IMG/VR virus record: IMGVR_UViG_3300009431_000109
Location: 1-28,011 of that record
DNA: 28,011 bases
Direction: 5' to 3' (one strand)
Source of the DNA: a virus
Positions 1 through 7,419 of this stretch are shown in pieces; position 1 is the first letter of the stretch; each line of letters starts with the position of its first letter. The notes below the pieces were generated by a model. It was not told where the DNA came from, did not search any database, and worked only from the letters and a program-made list of their open reading frames with translations. Both the position numbers and the translations under genes were made by a program.

Positions 1-66
1 CATCGGATGATTTTTGGGTGGGGCCGTCGTCGACGCGCGGGGGGCCGCCGGGCCTCTCGGTGTCGG

Positions 67-84
67 CCCTACCCCCTATCCCCT
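67..84. repeat. ACCCCCTATCCC-type repeat at a gene end (second copy)
   Basis: The plus strand reads CCCTACCCCCTATCCCCT across the stop codon of the 147-aa gene. Its 16-base core is identical to 20278-20293. Confidence 0.55.
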
Positions 85-512
85 GGCCGCGTGACGATCA
101 GGATCCGGTCGTCGTCGCCGGACGGCCCGACGTCGCCGCGGTATCTCACGCCGGAGCGGAGGACCTCGACGGTCGCCCCGATCGCCGTCAGGGCCCGCCG
201 CCAGAGGCGCGTGTGGCCCGGGGTGCACTGGATCAGGATCGGGGCCCCGTCCGCGGCGGCCTCGAAGAGGGGCCAGAGACGGGCCAGGATGGCCAGGACC
301 TCGGCGCGGGTCCCGCCGGCGGTCGCCGCGTCGAGGCGGACCAGGTGGCCGACCTCGTAGAAAACGCCGGGGTCGTCACCGGGGCTCAGGAGGCCGGCCA
401 GGCGGATCGGGGCGGTATGGGGTCCGGCCAGGCGGACCGTTGTCCGGTGCTCTGCGTGCTCGCCCGATCGCACAATCAAATCAGCCGACTCGATGTCGAC
501 CGTGGGGTCCAT
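69..512 (-). CDS. Hypothetical protein at the left end (147 aa)
   Basis: I do not recognise this protein. It is Arg/Gly/Asp-rich without a membrane segment. The opening strand (VDIESADLIVRSGEHAE), a middle helix (AEVLAILARLWPLFEAAADGA) and PILIQCTPGHTRLWRRALTAI suggest a small alpha/beta domain. AAGG lies nine bases before the ATG. It starts ten bases after the glycosyltransferase-like gene. The TAG stop falls in an ACCCCCTATCCC repeat. Bases 1-68 beyond it hold nothing I can identify. Confidence 0.6.
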   Translation of the reverse strand: MDPTVDIESADLIVRSGEHAEHRTTVRLAGPHTAPIRLAGLLSPGDDPGVFYEVGHLVRLDAATAGGTRAEVLAILARLWPLFEAAADGAPILIQCTPGHTRLWRRALTAIGATVEVLRSGVRYRGDVGPSGDDDRILIVTRPGDRG

Positions 513-522
513 GGGGCGGGCC

Positions 523-1104
523 TTATGTCTGGGCGGTGCTCGGTTGGGGCGGGGCCGTCAGGATCATGCGCATGGGCAAGGCCGACGGGATCCGCGGTGT
601 GTGCCCGGCGGTCCCGGCGTGGGCAATAGTAAATCCCGCGGCGGCGACGCGGCGGGCGAACGGCCGGCACAGACACTCCGAGGCCTCGGTCCCCTTGTCG
701 TTGAGGGTCCACTGGAAGGGCCGGGGCCCCACCGCATCCAGGACGGCCCGCCGGGTCCGCCAGAGGCCGGTGTGGAAGGCCGAGGCGTCGGCCCACGCCT
801 CGGCGCCGCGGCCGGTGTCGTACTGGCAGGAGACCAGGTCGGCCGAGGCGGCGAGAAACGCCGCGGTCGACGCCCCCGGCCAGATGTCCTTGTCGGCGAA
901 GATGAAGGCGTCGTAGCGACTGGCCAGGGCCGCGAGAACCCCCGAGTTGTATCCGCAGTCCATCCGGCCGTCCCCGTAGCGGTGGACCTGGATCTCCGCG
1001 ACGCCGATCGCGCCGAGCCACGCGATCATCTGCGGGGCGACCTGGAGGTCCGGGTAGGCCGCGATGACGGCCAGGCATTCGTCGGGCTGGAATCGGGCGG
1101 TCAT
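523..1104 (-). CDS. Glycosyltransferase-like protein (193 aa)
   Basis: The pattern is that of a compact GT-A fold: FIFADKDIWPGAS (67-79) resembles the DxD sugar-nucleotide site, HTGLWRTRRAVLDAVGP (111-127) resembles the acceptor-side helix, and AHAGTAGHTP (161-170) a terminal His motif. The N-terminal segment (LAVIAAYPDLQVAPQMIAWL) is an opening strand and helix. The start at 1104 forms ATGA with the tail hub gene; a longer frame upstream is shadow. If correct, it may glycosylate the adjacent tail protein or a host surface structure. Similarity is judged by pattern only, so another alpha/beta enzyme is possible. Confidence 0.5.
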   Translation of the reverse strand: MTARFQPDECLAVIAAYPDLQVAPQMIAWLGAIGVAEIQVHRYGDGRMDCGYNSGVLAALASRYDAFIFADKDIWPGASTAAFLAASADLVSCQYDTGRGAEAWADASAFHTGLWRTRRAVLDAVGPRPFQWTLNDKGTEASECLCRPFARRVAAAGFTIAHAGTAGHTPRIPSALPMRMILTAPPQPSTAQT

Positions 1105-3572
1105 GTCTTGATGATCCACTTGGCCCCGCCCCACGGGCCGCGGTTGTCCACCTCGTGCGATCCGTCCGGCTTGTCGATCGTGGGCGGGTTGCTTGTCCCG
1201 GTCCAGGTGGGCGAGCTGGTGTTCGTCGTCCAGTCCCAGCAGAAGGCGTCATACCCGCTGGTCACGCCGATGCAGGACGGACCGCCGTCGTAGGGTCCGT
1301 GGTAGTGGTCGAGATCGAGCGTCGCCACGCCGCCGGTGTTGCCGACGGTGCCAAATGTCGCATCCCCGCTTTTCCAGCCGCGGACGGTCCGTCCGCCGGT
1401 GTCGGGGACGTTGAATGTGGTGGATCCGTCGCCGACGCCCCATAGGGTTCCGATCGCGGTAAACAGGTCGGCGTAGGTTGTGCGGCTGACGGCGGCGCCG
1501 TCGCAGATCAACCATCCGGTGGGGACCGTGTTGCCGCCGTAGGGGCACATGGTGCCGGCGGCGAATCCCGCCGCGGCCGCCGGGGGGACCTGGCCGGCGA
1601 GGCGGGCCGGGTGGAAGGCGCCGGTCCGGCGGGCGGTCGGGACCGGGTCGCCCGGGCCGGCGGCGCCGCCGGATCCGGCGATCGACCGGTGGAGGCCGGC
1701 GAAGTCCAGCTCGGCGAAGTCCGTTTTCAGGGTCGTGGTGGCCTCGTCGAAGTCCCAGGTCACCTCGGAGATCACCGACTGGACCTCGAGGTCCTGGCCG
1801 TGGGCCGGCGTCATGAACGAGCCCAGGAGGGTCCCGATCATGTCCTGGTAGTCGAGGTTGGCCAGGGTCGCCTCGGCCCCGCGGCGGTCGCGGCCGTACC
1901 ACGCCTTGGCCATCGCGGCGATCGCCGTGAGCTGCGCCGCGTCGGTCCGGAGGGTCGCCGCGGCGGCCTCCTCGGTGCGGCTGCCGCCGGCGACGCCGAC
2001 CATCGTGTCGGCCAGGCGGTACCAGCACTGGGCCTCGGGGACGTCGATCGTCAGCGTCCCCCCCACGCCGTCGCCGATGTCGGCGGTCACCGCCAGGACC
2101 TCGTCGCTGTACCAGGCGACCGTGGCGTAGATCGTGTCGTAGTCGACGGCCGAGGCCTCGGGCCACTCGAACGACGCCCCGTCGGTGTAGTGGTTGCGGC
2201 CGAGCATGTAGTTGGGGTGGACGATCACGCGGATCCCGGGCTCGCCGTCGAGCGGGACGACGGTCATGTTCGGCCGGCGGTTGTCCGTCGTGGCGAGCTT
2301 GTCGATCGGTTCGTAGGTCGTGGATCCGCCGGGGTCGTTGTCGATCACGACCAGGGGCGAGCGGAAATCGTCCGGGGCGTCGGCGTCGTCGGCGGTCAAC
2401 CGGAGGGGGATCTGGGGGAGGAGTTGCTTTCCGTGGGCGAGGATCTTCGCCGGGCCGGCGGCGAGGGTCCCGTCGTCGTTGCACACCGGCCCGCCCGGGA
2501 GGGACGCGGGGGGGATCCGGTAGGCGGTAAAAACGGACTGGTATTTCTCGTCCTTGCGGTTCTGCTCGGTGGCGGCCTCGTAGGCGGTCTCCTGGGCCGC
2601 CGTCCAGGCCTCGTCGAGGGTCGCGTCGTCGAACGAGAACGTCCCGACCAGGAGGATCGGGGACCCGCGGACGACGACCTCGCTGTAGCGGACCGACTCG
2701 TCGGTGGTCAGCGTCACCCGGTCGTAGTTGGACCGCTCCAGGTCGATGATCGTCGCCGAGGCGGCCAGGGTGGTCGCCCCGACGGTCACGGCGTCGGCGA
2801 ACGCGCTGCAGATCTCGACCAGGACCGTGTTGTCGTTGTTGACCCCGACCCGCCAGGCGTGGCCCCGCTGGCGGGCGGCGACCGCGTCGAGCAGCGCCCC
2901 GACCGTCGGCATCGGCGCCACGGCCGAGGTAAAGGCCGCCAGGTTGGTCTCCAGGCCCGACAGGTCGGCCGCGAGGTCGCTGTCGGTGTACCAGGCCAGG
3001 GCGTACTCGGCGATGTCCTGGGCCGTCCAGGTCTCCCCATCGGCGCTGAAGATGTACGACGTCCGGCCGGACGGGGCGGCGTACTTCGTGGACGACCGGT
3101 TGCCCTGGACGGCCAGGCCCGCCGCGTGCGGGGTGTTGAACGTCAGGCGGCGGGTGATCGTCTGGGCGGCGGCCAGGAGCTCGACGACCGACCCGTCGAT
3201 CGGCGAGTGGTGGAGGATCCACGCCAGGTCGCGGGCCTGGAGGACCTGGACGCCGGTCGGCTCGGCCAGGTCGGCCATGCCCGGGGCGTCGGCGACGCCG
3301 GTGATCACGCCGTGCCAGATCGGCGTGATCGGCGGGCCGGGGTCGGCGATCCGGACGTAGTGGCCGACCAGGTCCAGAGGCGGCACGACCGCCCGGCCGG
3401 CCCCGTCGTTGTCGTCGATCTGGCCGTAGTGCCACCGGAGGGTCGCGGTGCCGATCGCCGGGGCGAGGATGGCGCGGACGGAGATCGGCTTGAGGTCCGG
3501 CCGGAGGATCCACTCGTCGGTCCAGTGTTCGCGGGTCTCGACGATCGGGCGCGTGACGGCGGCGGTGGTCAT
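1101..3572 (-). CDS. Tail hub/baseplate protein with C-terminal tail-collar domain (823 aa)
   Basis: The first about 620 residues look like a phage hub protein: an N-terminal beta domain (ISVRAILAPAIGTATLRWHYGQ), a middle with RDLAWILHHSPIDGSVV, and later EVQSVISEVTWDFDEATTTLKT. A Pro/Ala-rich linker (about 640-670) leads to a phage tail-collar domain (PF07484-like) at about 673-735: GTMCPYGG, PTGWLICDG, a helix, and STTFNVPDTGGRTVRGW. The end, NRGPWGGAKWIIKT, is typical of short tail fibres. Hub and receptor-binding parts appear fused into one chain. The stop overlaps the next gene as ATGA. Confidence 0.82.
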   Translation of the reverse strand: MTTAAVTRPIVETREHWTDEWILRPDLKPISVRAILAPAIGTATLRWHYGQIDDNDGAGRAVVPPLDLVGHYVRIADPGPPITPIWHGVITGVADAPGMADLAEPTGVQVLQARDLAWILHHSPIDGSVVELLAAAQTITRRLTFNTPHAAGLAVQGNRSSTKYAAPSGRTSYIFSADGETWTAQDIAEYALAWYTDSDLAADLSGLETNLAAFTSAVAPMPTVGALLDAVAARQRGHAWRVGVNNDNTVLVEICSAFADAVTVGATTLAASATIIDLERSNYDRVTLTTDESVRYSEVVVRGSPILLVGTFSFDDATLDEAWTAAQETAYEAATEQNRKDEKYQSVFTAYRIPPASLPGGPVCNDDGTLAAGPAKILAHGKQLLPQIPLRLTADDADAPDDFRSPLVVIDNDPGGSTTYEPIDKLATTDNRRPNMTVVPLDGEPGIRVIVHPNYMLGRNHYTDGASFEWPEASAVDYDTIYATVAWYSDEVLAVTADIGDGVGGTLTIDVPEAQCWYRLADTMVGVAGGSRTEEAAAATLRTDAAQLTAIAAMAKAWYGRDRRGAEATLANLDYQDMIGTLLGSFMTPAHGQDLEVQSVISEVTWDFDEATTTLKTDFAELDFAGLHRSIAGSGGAAGPGDPVPTARRTGAFHPARLAGQVPPAAAAGFAAGTMCPYGGNTVPTGWLICDGAAVSRTTYADLFTAIGTLWGVGDGSTTFNVPDTGGRTVRGWKSGDATFGTVGNTGGVATLDLDHYHGPYDGGPSCIGVTSGYDAFCWDWTTNTSSPTWTGTSNPPTIDKPDGSHEVDNRGPWGGAKWIIKT

Positions 3573-4312
3573 TACTGGACCTCCAGGAGGGTCGCGTCGG
3601 CGGGTTGCGTTTCTGCCGCGGCCTGGAATAGCGGCGCCGGCGTGCTGGCCAGGCGCCGGCGTGCTTTGGCGGCGAAATCTTCGTCGATCTCAATCCCGAT
3701 CCATCGGCGGCCGAGGCGCTTGGCGGCCTCGCATGTCGTCCCTACGCCGGCGAAGCAATCCAGGACGACGTCGCCCGGCCGGGTGTGCCACTGGATAAAG
3801 GCCGTCGCCAGGGCGACGGGCTTTTCGGTTGGATGCTGGTCGGCCCGGGGGATGATCTTCGGAATCCGTACCACGTTCGAGATCCGCCGGCCACCGTACC
3901 ACTTGCACGGCCCGCCGGGTTTCTCGCCGACTAAGACCGTCTCGTAGCTGCGCCGGTAGTGCCATCCCATCCCGAGGCCGCCCTTGTCCCATACGATCAT
4001 TTGCTTGAACCCGACCGCTTCGTCGAGCATGAGCGACCACCGCGCGAATTGTGGATCCGGGCCGTCATTGGCGATCGGCCTGGCGTCGGCTGCCGTGTTC
4101 TTTCCGCGGCCAAGCGCCTCCTCCCAGCGGTGGATCAGATCGCCGTTGTTGTTGTTGTGCCCGTAGGGCGGATCCGTGAATACCATATCGACCGCCCCGG
4201 CCGGTAGATCGGCCATGATGTCGAGGCAATCGCCGGTCAGGATGCACCCGTCGGAGCGGCCGGCGATCACGTCGTCAATCTGCACTCCGCAATCCGCAAT
4301 CCGCAATCCCAT
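3572..4312 (-). CDS. Second DNA methyltransferase, beta class (246 aa)
   Basis: An N4/N6-type DNA methyltransferase with catalytic TDPPY at residues 46-50 and AdoMet motif FAGVGTT at 187-193, in beta-class order. HPTEKP at 160-165 is a conserved family element. It shares RSDGCILTGD with the methyltransferase at 22773-23573, but the target-recognition region differs. It is inserted between two tail genes, overlapping each by one base (TGATG and TAATG), an unusual place for DNA modification. The first ten residues come from a GCGGATT repeat, so the original start may have been further in. It is probably an orphan methylase protecting phage DNA; specificity is unknown. Confidence 0.88.
   Translation of the reverse strand: MGLRIADCGVQIDDVIAGRSDGCILTGDCLDIMADLPAGAVDMVFTDPPYGHNNNNGDLIHRWEEALGRGKNTAADARPIANDGPDPQFARWSLMLDEAVGFKQMIVWDKGGLGMGWHYRRSYETVLVGEKPGGPCKWYGGRRISNVVRIPKIIPRADQHPTEKPVALATAFIQWHTRPGDVVLDCFAGVGTTCEAAKRLGRRWIGIEIDEDFAAKARRRLASTPAPLFQAAAETQPADATLLEVQ
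4282..4309. repeat. GCGGATT-type repeat at the methyltransferase N-terminus
   Basis: The minus strand reads GGATTGCGGATTGCGGATTG and then CGGAGTGC, beginning two bases after the start of the ATG. It encodes residues 2-10 of the methyltransferase (GLRIADCGV). The family is the same as at 10247-10344 and 13637-13670. Confidence 0.7.
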
Positions 4313-4680
4313 CACCCCGCCCCCTTGCGGATCCGCCAGGCGGTGTCGACGCGCCACTTGGCGGTCCCCTCGTGGATGCACGCGCGGGGGGTCGGGGCGA
4401 CGAACAGGATCGCGCAGTTGTCGTAGACCTCGCCGGTCGCGTCGGTGATCGAGACGGTGGCGCCCTGGAGGGCCTTGCACGCGGCGGCCTCGGCCCGGGC
4501 CGCGGCGGCGTCGGCGCAGAATGTCGTGGTCCCCATCGTCGACGGCGGGGCCTCGGTGCCGGTCAGGAGGTAGCGGTGGTGGTCCTCGCCCTTGGCCCGG
4601 GGGATCTCCTCGACCACCTCGCCGGCCAGGCCCGGCCGGCCGGTCATCACCGTGAACGTCCTGTCGCCGATCTGTCTCAT
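4312..4680 (-). CDS. Small tail-tip protein (122 aa)
   Basis: I do not recognise a family. The sequence is mixed alpha/beta: an opening strand pair (DRTFTVMTGRP), a charged loop, an Ala-rich helix (CADAAAARAEAAACKAL), and strands near the end (TAKWRVDTAWRIR). The position between tape measure and tail hub suits a distal-tail or hub-associated protein. The start is in an ATGA overlap with the tape measure gene, and the stop is shared with the methyltransferase start as TGATG (4310-4314). Confidence 0.65.
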   Translation of the reverse strand: MRQIGDRTFTVMTGRPGLAGEVVEEIPRAKGEDHHRYLLTGTEAPPSTMGTTTFCADAAAARAEAAACKALQGATVSITDATGEVYDNCAILFVAPTPRACIHEGTAKWRVDTAWRIRKGAG

Positions 4681-6077
4681 CGCTCACCGTGTGCGTTGTG
4701 GGCCGGGAGGCGATCGCTCGCCCGGCGGAAGTTCGTCGCGGCGGCGTTCATCTCGCGGGCCGTCGAGAGGTCCAGGGCCCGTTTCTGGGCCGACACGTCG
4801 GCCTCGCCGGCGGCCAGGTCGGCGTCGACGTCGCCGAAGCCGAGCGCGTTCTTGGCCTCGGCGAGGTTCTCGTAGGCCGACCGGAGGAACGGGTTGACGC
4901 CGGCGGTGCGGTACTGGTAGCCGCGGCGGGTCATCGTCGCCCCGCGGCGGCCGAGGTCCGAGTCGTACTCAGCGATCTCGGCCGCGGCGCGGTACTCCTC
5001 GTTGGCCATGTAGTTCCGCCAGGCCGGGTCGGCCATCGCCACCTCGCGATTGAGGCGGGCGTAGTCGCGGCCCTGGGCCAGGCGGATCCGCCGGGTGTGC
5101 TCGGCCGGGGTCAAGCCGCCGGCGCCGCCCATCATCGCCTCGACGGCCGCGGTCTGGGTCGTGAACAACTGCGCCCGCAGCGCCGGGTCGGCCTGGACCA
5201 TTCCGAGGCGCGCCGTCGCGTCGGCGGTGCCGTAGAACCGCCGCATCGCGATCTGGCCGGCGGTCTCCTTCCTGCCGAAGGCCGCCGGGGCGATCGTGCG
5301 CTGTTCGCCGAGTCGGCCGGCGAGGGCCTGGAGGGCCGAGGCGCCCTGTTCGGTCTGGACGCCGGCCAGGAGGTACCCGAGGGAGGTCTCGCCGCCGATG
5401 CCCAGGGCGCCCATCTGGCGGACGGCCTTGTACCCGCCGCGGGAGATCTTGCGGCCGTGGCGGCCCTGGGCGCCCATCACGTAGGCGGCGATGTCGTGGA
5501 CGTCGCCGGCGGTCGTCCCCGGCAGGAGGGCCCCGAGGGTCCCGAGCGCCGTCCCGACGTCCTCGGCCTCGCCGCCGTAGTACCCGGCCTTCTTGGCGGA
5601 GATCGCCTGGCCGTAAAGGCTCTTGATCCGGCCGAACTCGGCGGCGGGGGCCGCCCCGCGGATCGCCGAGTACATCTGGGCGCCCTCTTGGGGGGCGAGC
5701 GTCGTGCCCTCCTGGAAGATCATCCCGCGGACGCGCCCGGCGACGCCGAGGTCCCCGGCCCCGGCGATCGCCTTGGTGATCGAAACGGTGGCCTTGGCGG
5801 TCTGGGCCTCGAGGCGCTTGGCCTCGGCGATCTGGGCGGTGATCGCCTTGGTCGCCACGCCGATCGCCGCGGCGACGCCGCCCCACTTGAGGACCATCGA
5901 CTTGAGGTCCTTCGTCGCTCGCTTGCCGGCCCGGCCCATCGCCCCGTCCTGGGCCTTGGTCGCCCGCGTGGCCTTGCCGGTGGCCTTGGTCACCTTGTTC
6001 TGGGCGTCGACGACCTTGAGAAACGCGCCGACGGCCTTGGCCGATTCGGCGTCGAGCTTGAAGTTTACCGTTCCCAT
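4677..6077 (-). CDS. Tape measure protein (466 aa)
   Basis: The rod that sets tail length and is ejected ahead of the DNA. It is mostly helical, with repeated Lys/Ala/Thr-rich segments near the N-terminus (QNKVTKATGKATRATKAQ), a hydrophobic stretch at about 65-80 (WGGVAAAIGVATKAI), and many Ala/Gly/Arg helices to the end. It is the largest helical protein in the tail module and follows the chaperone position. At 466 residues it is short for the type; at about 0.15 nm per residue the tail would be roughly 70 nm. GGAAA precedes the start at 6077. The stop overlaps the next gene as ATGA. Confidence 0.8.
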   Translation of the reverse strand: MGTVNFKLDAESAKAVGAFLKVVDAQNKVTKATGKATRATKAQDGAMGRAGKRATKDLKSMVLKWGGVAAAIGVATKAITAQIAEAKRLEAQTAKATVSITKAIAGAGDLGVAGRVRGMIFQEGTTLAPQEGAQMYSAIRGAAPAAEFGRIKSLYGQAISAKKAGYYGGEAEDVGTALGTLGALLPGTTAGDVHDIAAYVMGAQGRHGRKISRGGYKAVRQMGALGIGGETSLGYLLAGVQTEQGASALQALAGRLGEQRTIAPAAFGRKETAGQIAMRRFYGTADATARLGMVQADPALRAQLFTTQTAAVEAMMGGAGGLTPAEHTRRIRLAQGRDYARLNREVAMADPAWRNYMANEEYRAAAEIAEYDSDLGRRGATMTRRGYQYRTAGVNPFLRSAYENLAEAKNALGFGDVDADLAAGEADVSAQKRALDLSTAREMNAAATNFRRASDRLPAHNAHGER

Positions 6078-6096
6078 CGTTTTTCCGTTTACCTGG

Positions 6097-6969
6097 TCAC
6101 GTCGTCAAGGATGGCGATCTCGCCTCGGGTCGGGACGTAGGACCGGGGCAGGAGGCCGGCGATCCAGAGTCGGGCGTTTCGGGTTTTTCGGCTGGGGCTG
6201 TCGTGGTCGCCGGGTGTCCGCTCGGCCTCTCGTTGTCGGCCTCGGCGATCACCGGCGCGTTTTTTTTTGCGTGGGCGAGCCACGTCGGCCAGTCGACGAA
6301 GGCCTCGAGGACCGCCGGGACGTTGGTCGTCGTCAGGATCCGCAGCGCCGAGGCCTCGGCCGCGGCGATCCGGTAGTTGATCGCCAGGATCGCGACGGCG
6401 AGCTCGAACGCCTCGAGGTCGTCCAGGACCGTCGGCCGCTCCGGGTCCGCCGGGGCGCCGTGGGCGGTGCATATCGCGTCCCAGATCCGGTCGGCCATGC
6501 GCGACGCGGCGGCGAACCGCGGCAGGACCTCGCCGACCAGGGACCCGTCGGGGCCGATCGCCAGGGCGGACGGCAGGGCCACGGCGCCGGGGAATACGCG
6601 GGCGACCGGGACGATCCACTCGCGGCCGTCGCCGAGGACGATTCGCGGCCCGGCGATGATCTCGGCGCGGGCCAGGTCGTCCGGACCGGGGGGCGGGCCC
6701 TCGGCGGGCAGGCCCAGAAACACGCCGGCGCGGCCGGGGATCGGCGTCCAGGCCTGGTCGTCGGGCCAGTAGCCGAGGTCGGCGCCGGGGCCGCCGGCGG
6801 CGACGACGATGCCGCCGCGGCGGTCCGGGCCCGGGCCGGCGATCGACTCCCGGCATGAGGTAGGCCCGCCGGCCGGGGGATCGGTCAGGACCGAATCGAG
6901 GCCGGCGTCGGTGAGGGTCTGGGCCGTCGCGGCCCGGGCGTTTTCGATGAAGTAGAGGAAGCGCGGCAC
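6097..6969 (-). CDS. Tail-assembly-chaperone-position protein with frameshift site (290 aa, frame 0)
   Basis: The gene starts with GTG at 6969, with GGAGG nine bases upstream. It sits directly before the tape measure, where siphoviruses encode the tail assembly chaperones. The first part is Gly/Pro/Asp-rich. The helical segment LDDLEAFELAVAILAINYRI and then NVPAVLEAFVDWPTWLAHAKK is likely the folded core. A run of nine A follows (6260-6268); after it the zero frame becomes Pro/Ser/Thr-rich and loses coding bias, while the -1 frame gains it and ends at 6089. Production of two proteins, as lambda G and GT, is proposed. A sequencing error in the A-run is the main alternative. Confidence 0.7.
   Translation of the reverse strand: MPRFLYFIENARAATAQTLTDAGLDSVLTDPPAGGPTSCRESIAGPGPDRRGGIVVAAGGPGADLGYWPDDQAWTPIPGRAGVFLGLPAEGPPPGPDDLARAEIIAGPRIVLGDGREWIVPVARVFPGAVALPSALAIGPDGSLVGEVLPRFAAASRMADRIWDAICTAHGAPADPERPTVLDDLEAFELAVAILAINYRIAAAEASALRILTTTNVPAVLEAFVDWPTWLAHAKKNAPVIAEADNERPSGHPATTTAPAEKPETPDSGSPASCPGPTSRPEARSPSLTT
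6259..6268 (-). other. Slippery sequence for -1 frameshifting (A AAA AAC within nine A)
   Basis: In the zero frame the codons are GCA AAA AAA AAC, which contains the efficient heptamer A AAA AAC (and A AAA AAA) in the correct phase. A -1 slip leads to a product of about 293 residues ending at 6089, eleven bases before the tape measure ATG. Downstream, CGCCGGTG and CACCCGGCG could pair with one bulge as a stimulatory stem. Confidence 0.6.
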
Positions 6970-6971
6970 GG

Positions 6972-7406
6972 TCAGGCCTCCAGGTCGCGCTCGATCTCGG
7001 CGCAGGCGATGCGGGCGGCGTCGGTGTTGGGGAACCGCCGGCCGGCGAACCGGCACGATCCCCGCTGGCCGGTGTAGGTCGCCACGCACCCGCTGACCGG
7101 GGCCGGCCGGACGGTGTAGATCCGGCCCGGGACCTTTGGGCTCGCCGCCGTCCACGTCGCCCCGTTGGCGGTCCAGGTCAGGTTTTTGGATGGGGCGTCC
7201 TCGGCCGGGGGCCGGGCGCTCGGCCTGGCGCTGTCGGCCTCGACGGGCGGCGGGGTCGGGTTCTCGGCCGGCTCGACCGGCTCGGCGGCGGCCTGGGCCG
7301 CGTCGGCCGCGGCGTCGCATCGGGCGACGTGGCGGTCGAATCCGCGCTTGGACTTGTACGGTTTCCCGCATCCGGGGCATTTTCGGACCGTTTTATGTCT
7401 CGCCAT
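6972..7406 (-). CDS. C2HC zinc-finger protein in the tail module (144 aa)
   Basis: Residues 10-30 hold a classical finger pattern: Cys-x2-Cys, 12 residues, His-x3-Cys (CPGCGKPYKSKRGFDRHVARC minus one residue either side). A long Ala/Pro/Glu linker follows (about 31-75), then a compact beta-like domain with three Cys (GCVATYTGQRGSCRFAGRRF) and a helix (DAARIACAEIERDLEA). GGAGA precedes the ATG. A finger protein among tail genes suggests regulation or host-directed DNA/RNA binding rather than a virion role, though the C-terminal domain could be structural. Zinc fingers of this type are less common in phages than ribbon types. Confidence 0.7.
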   Translation of the reverse strand: MARHKTVRKCPGCGKPYKSKRGFDRHVARCDAAADAAQAAAEPVEPAENPTPPPVEADSARPSARPPAEDAPSKNLTWTANGATWTAASPKVPGRIYTVRPAPVSGCVATYTGQRGSCRFAGRRFPNTDAARIACAEIERDLEA

Positions 7407-7419
7407 CGTTCGTCTCCAT

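Noticed and set aside
1-3. CAT at the window edge (ATG on the minus strand) as a start of a further gene
   Set aside because: There is no ribosome site before it and no downstream sequence to judge.
1611-3947. Long plus-strand open frame (778 aa), with similar ones at 10808-12622, 14540-16921 and 23546-25978
   Set aside because: They lie antisense to well-supported phage genes, have Arg/Gly/Asp/Val low-complexity products without domains, and are the expected by-product of high GC at third codon positions on the other strand.
6184-6188. Five-A run as an alternative frameshift site in the chaperone-position gene
   Set aside because: In the zero frame it reads GAA AAA CCC, which does not form an X XXY YYZ heptamer. 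The nine-A run upstream does.
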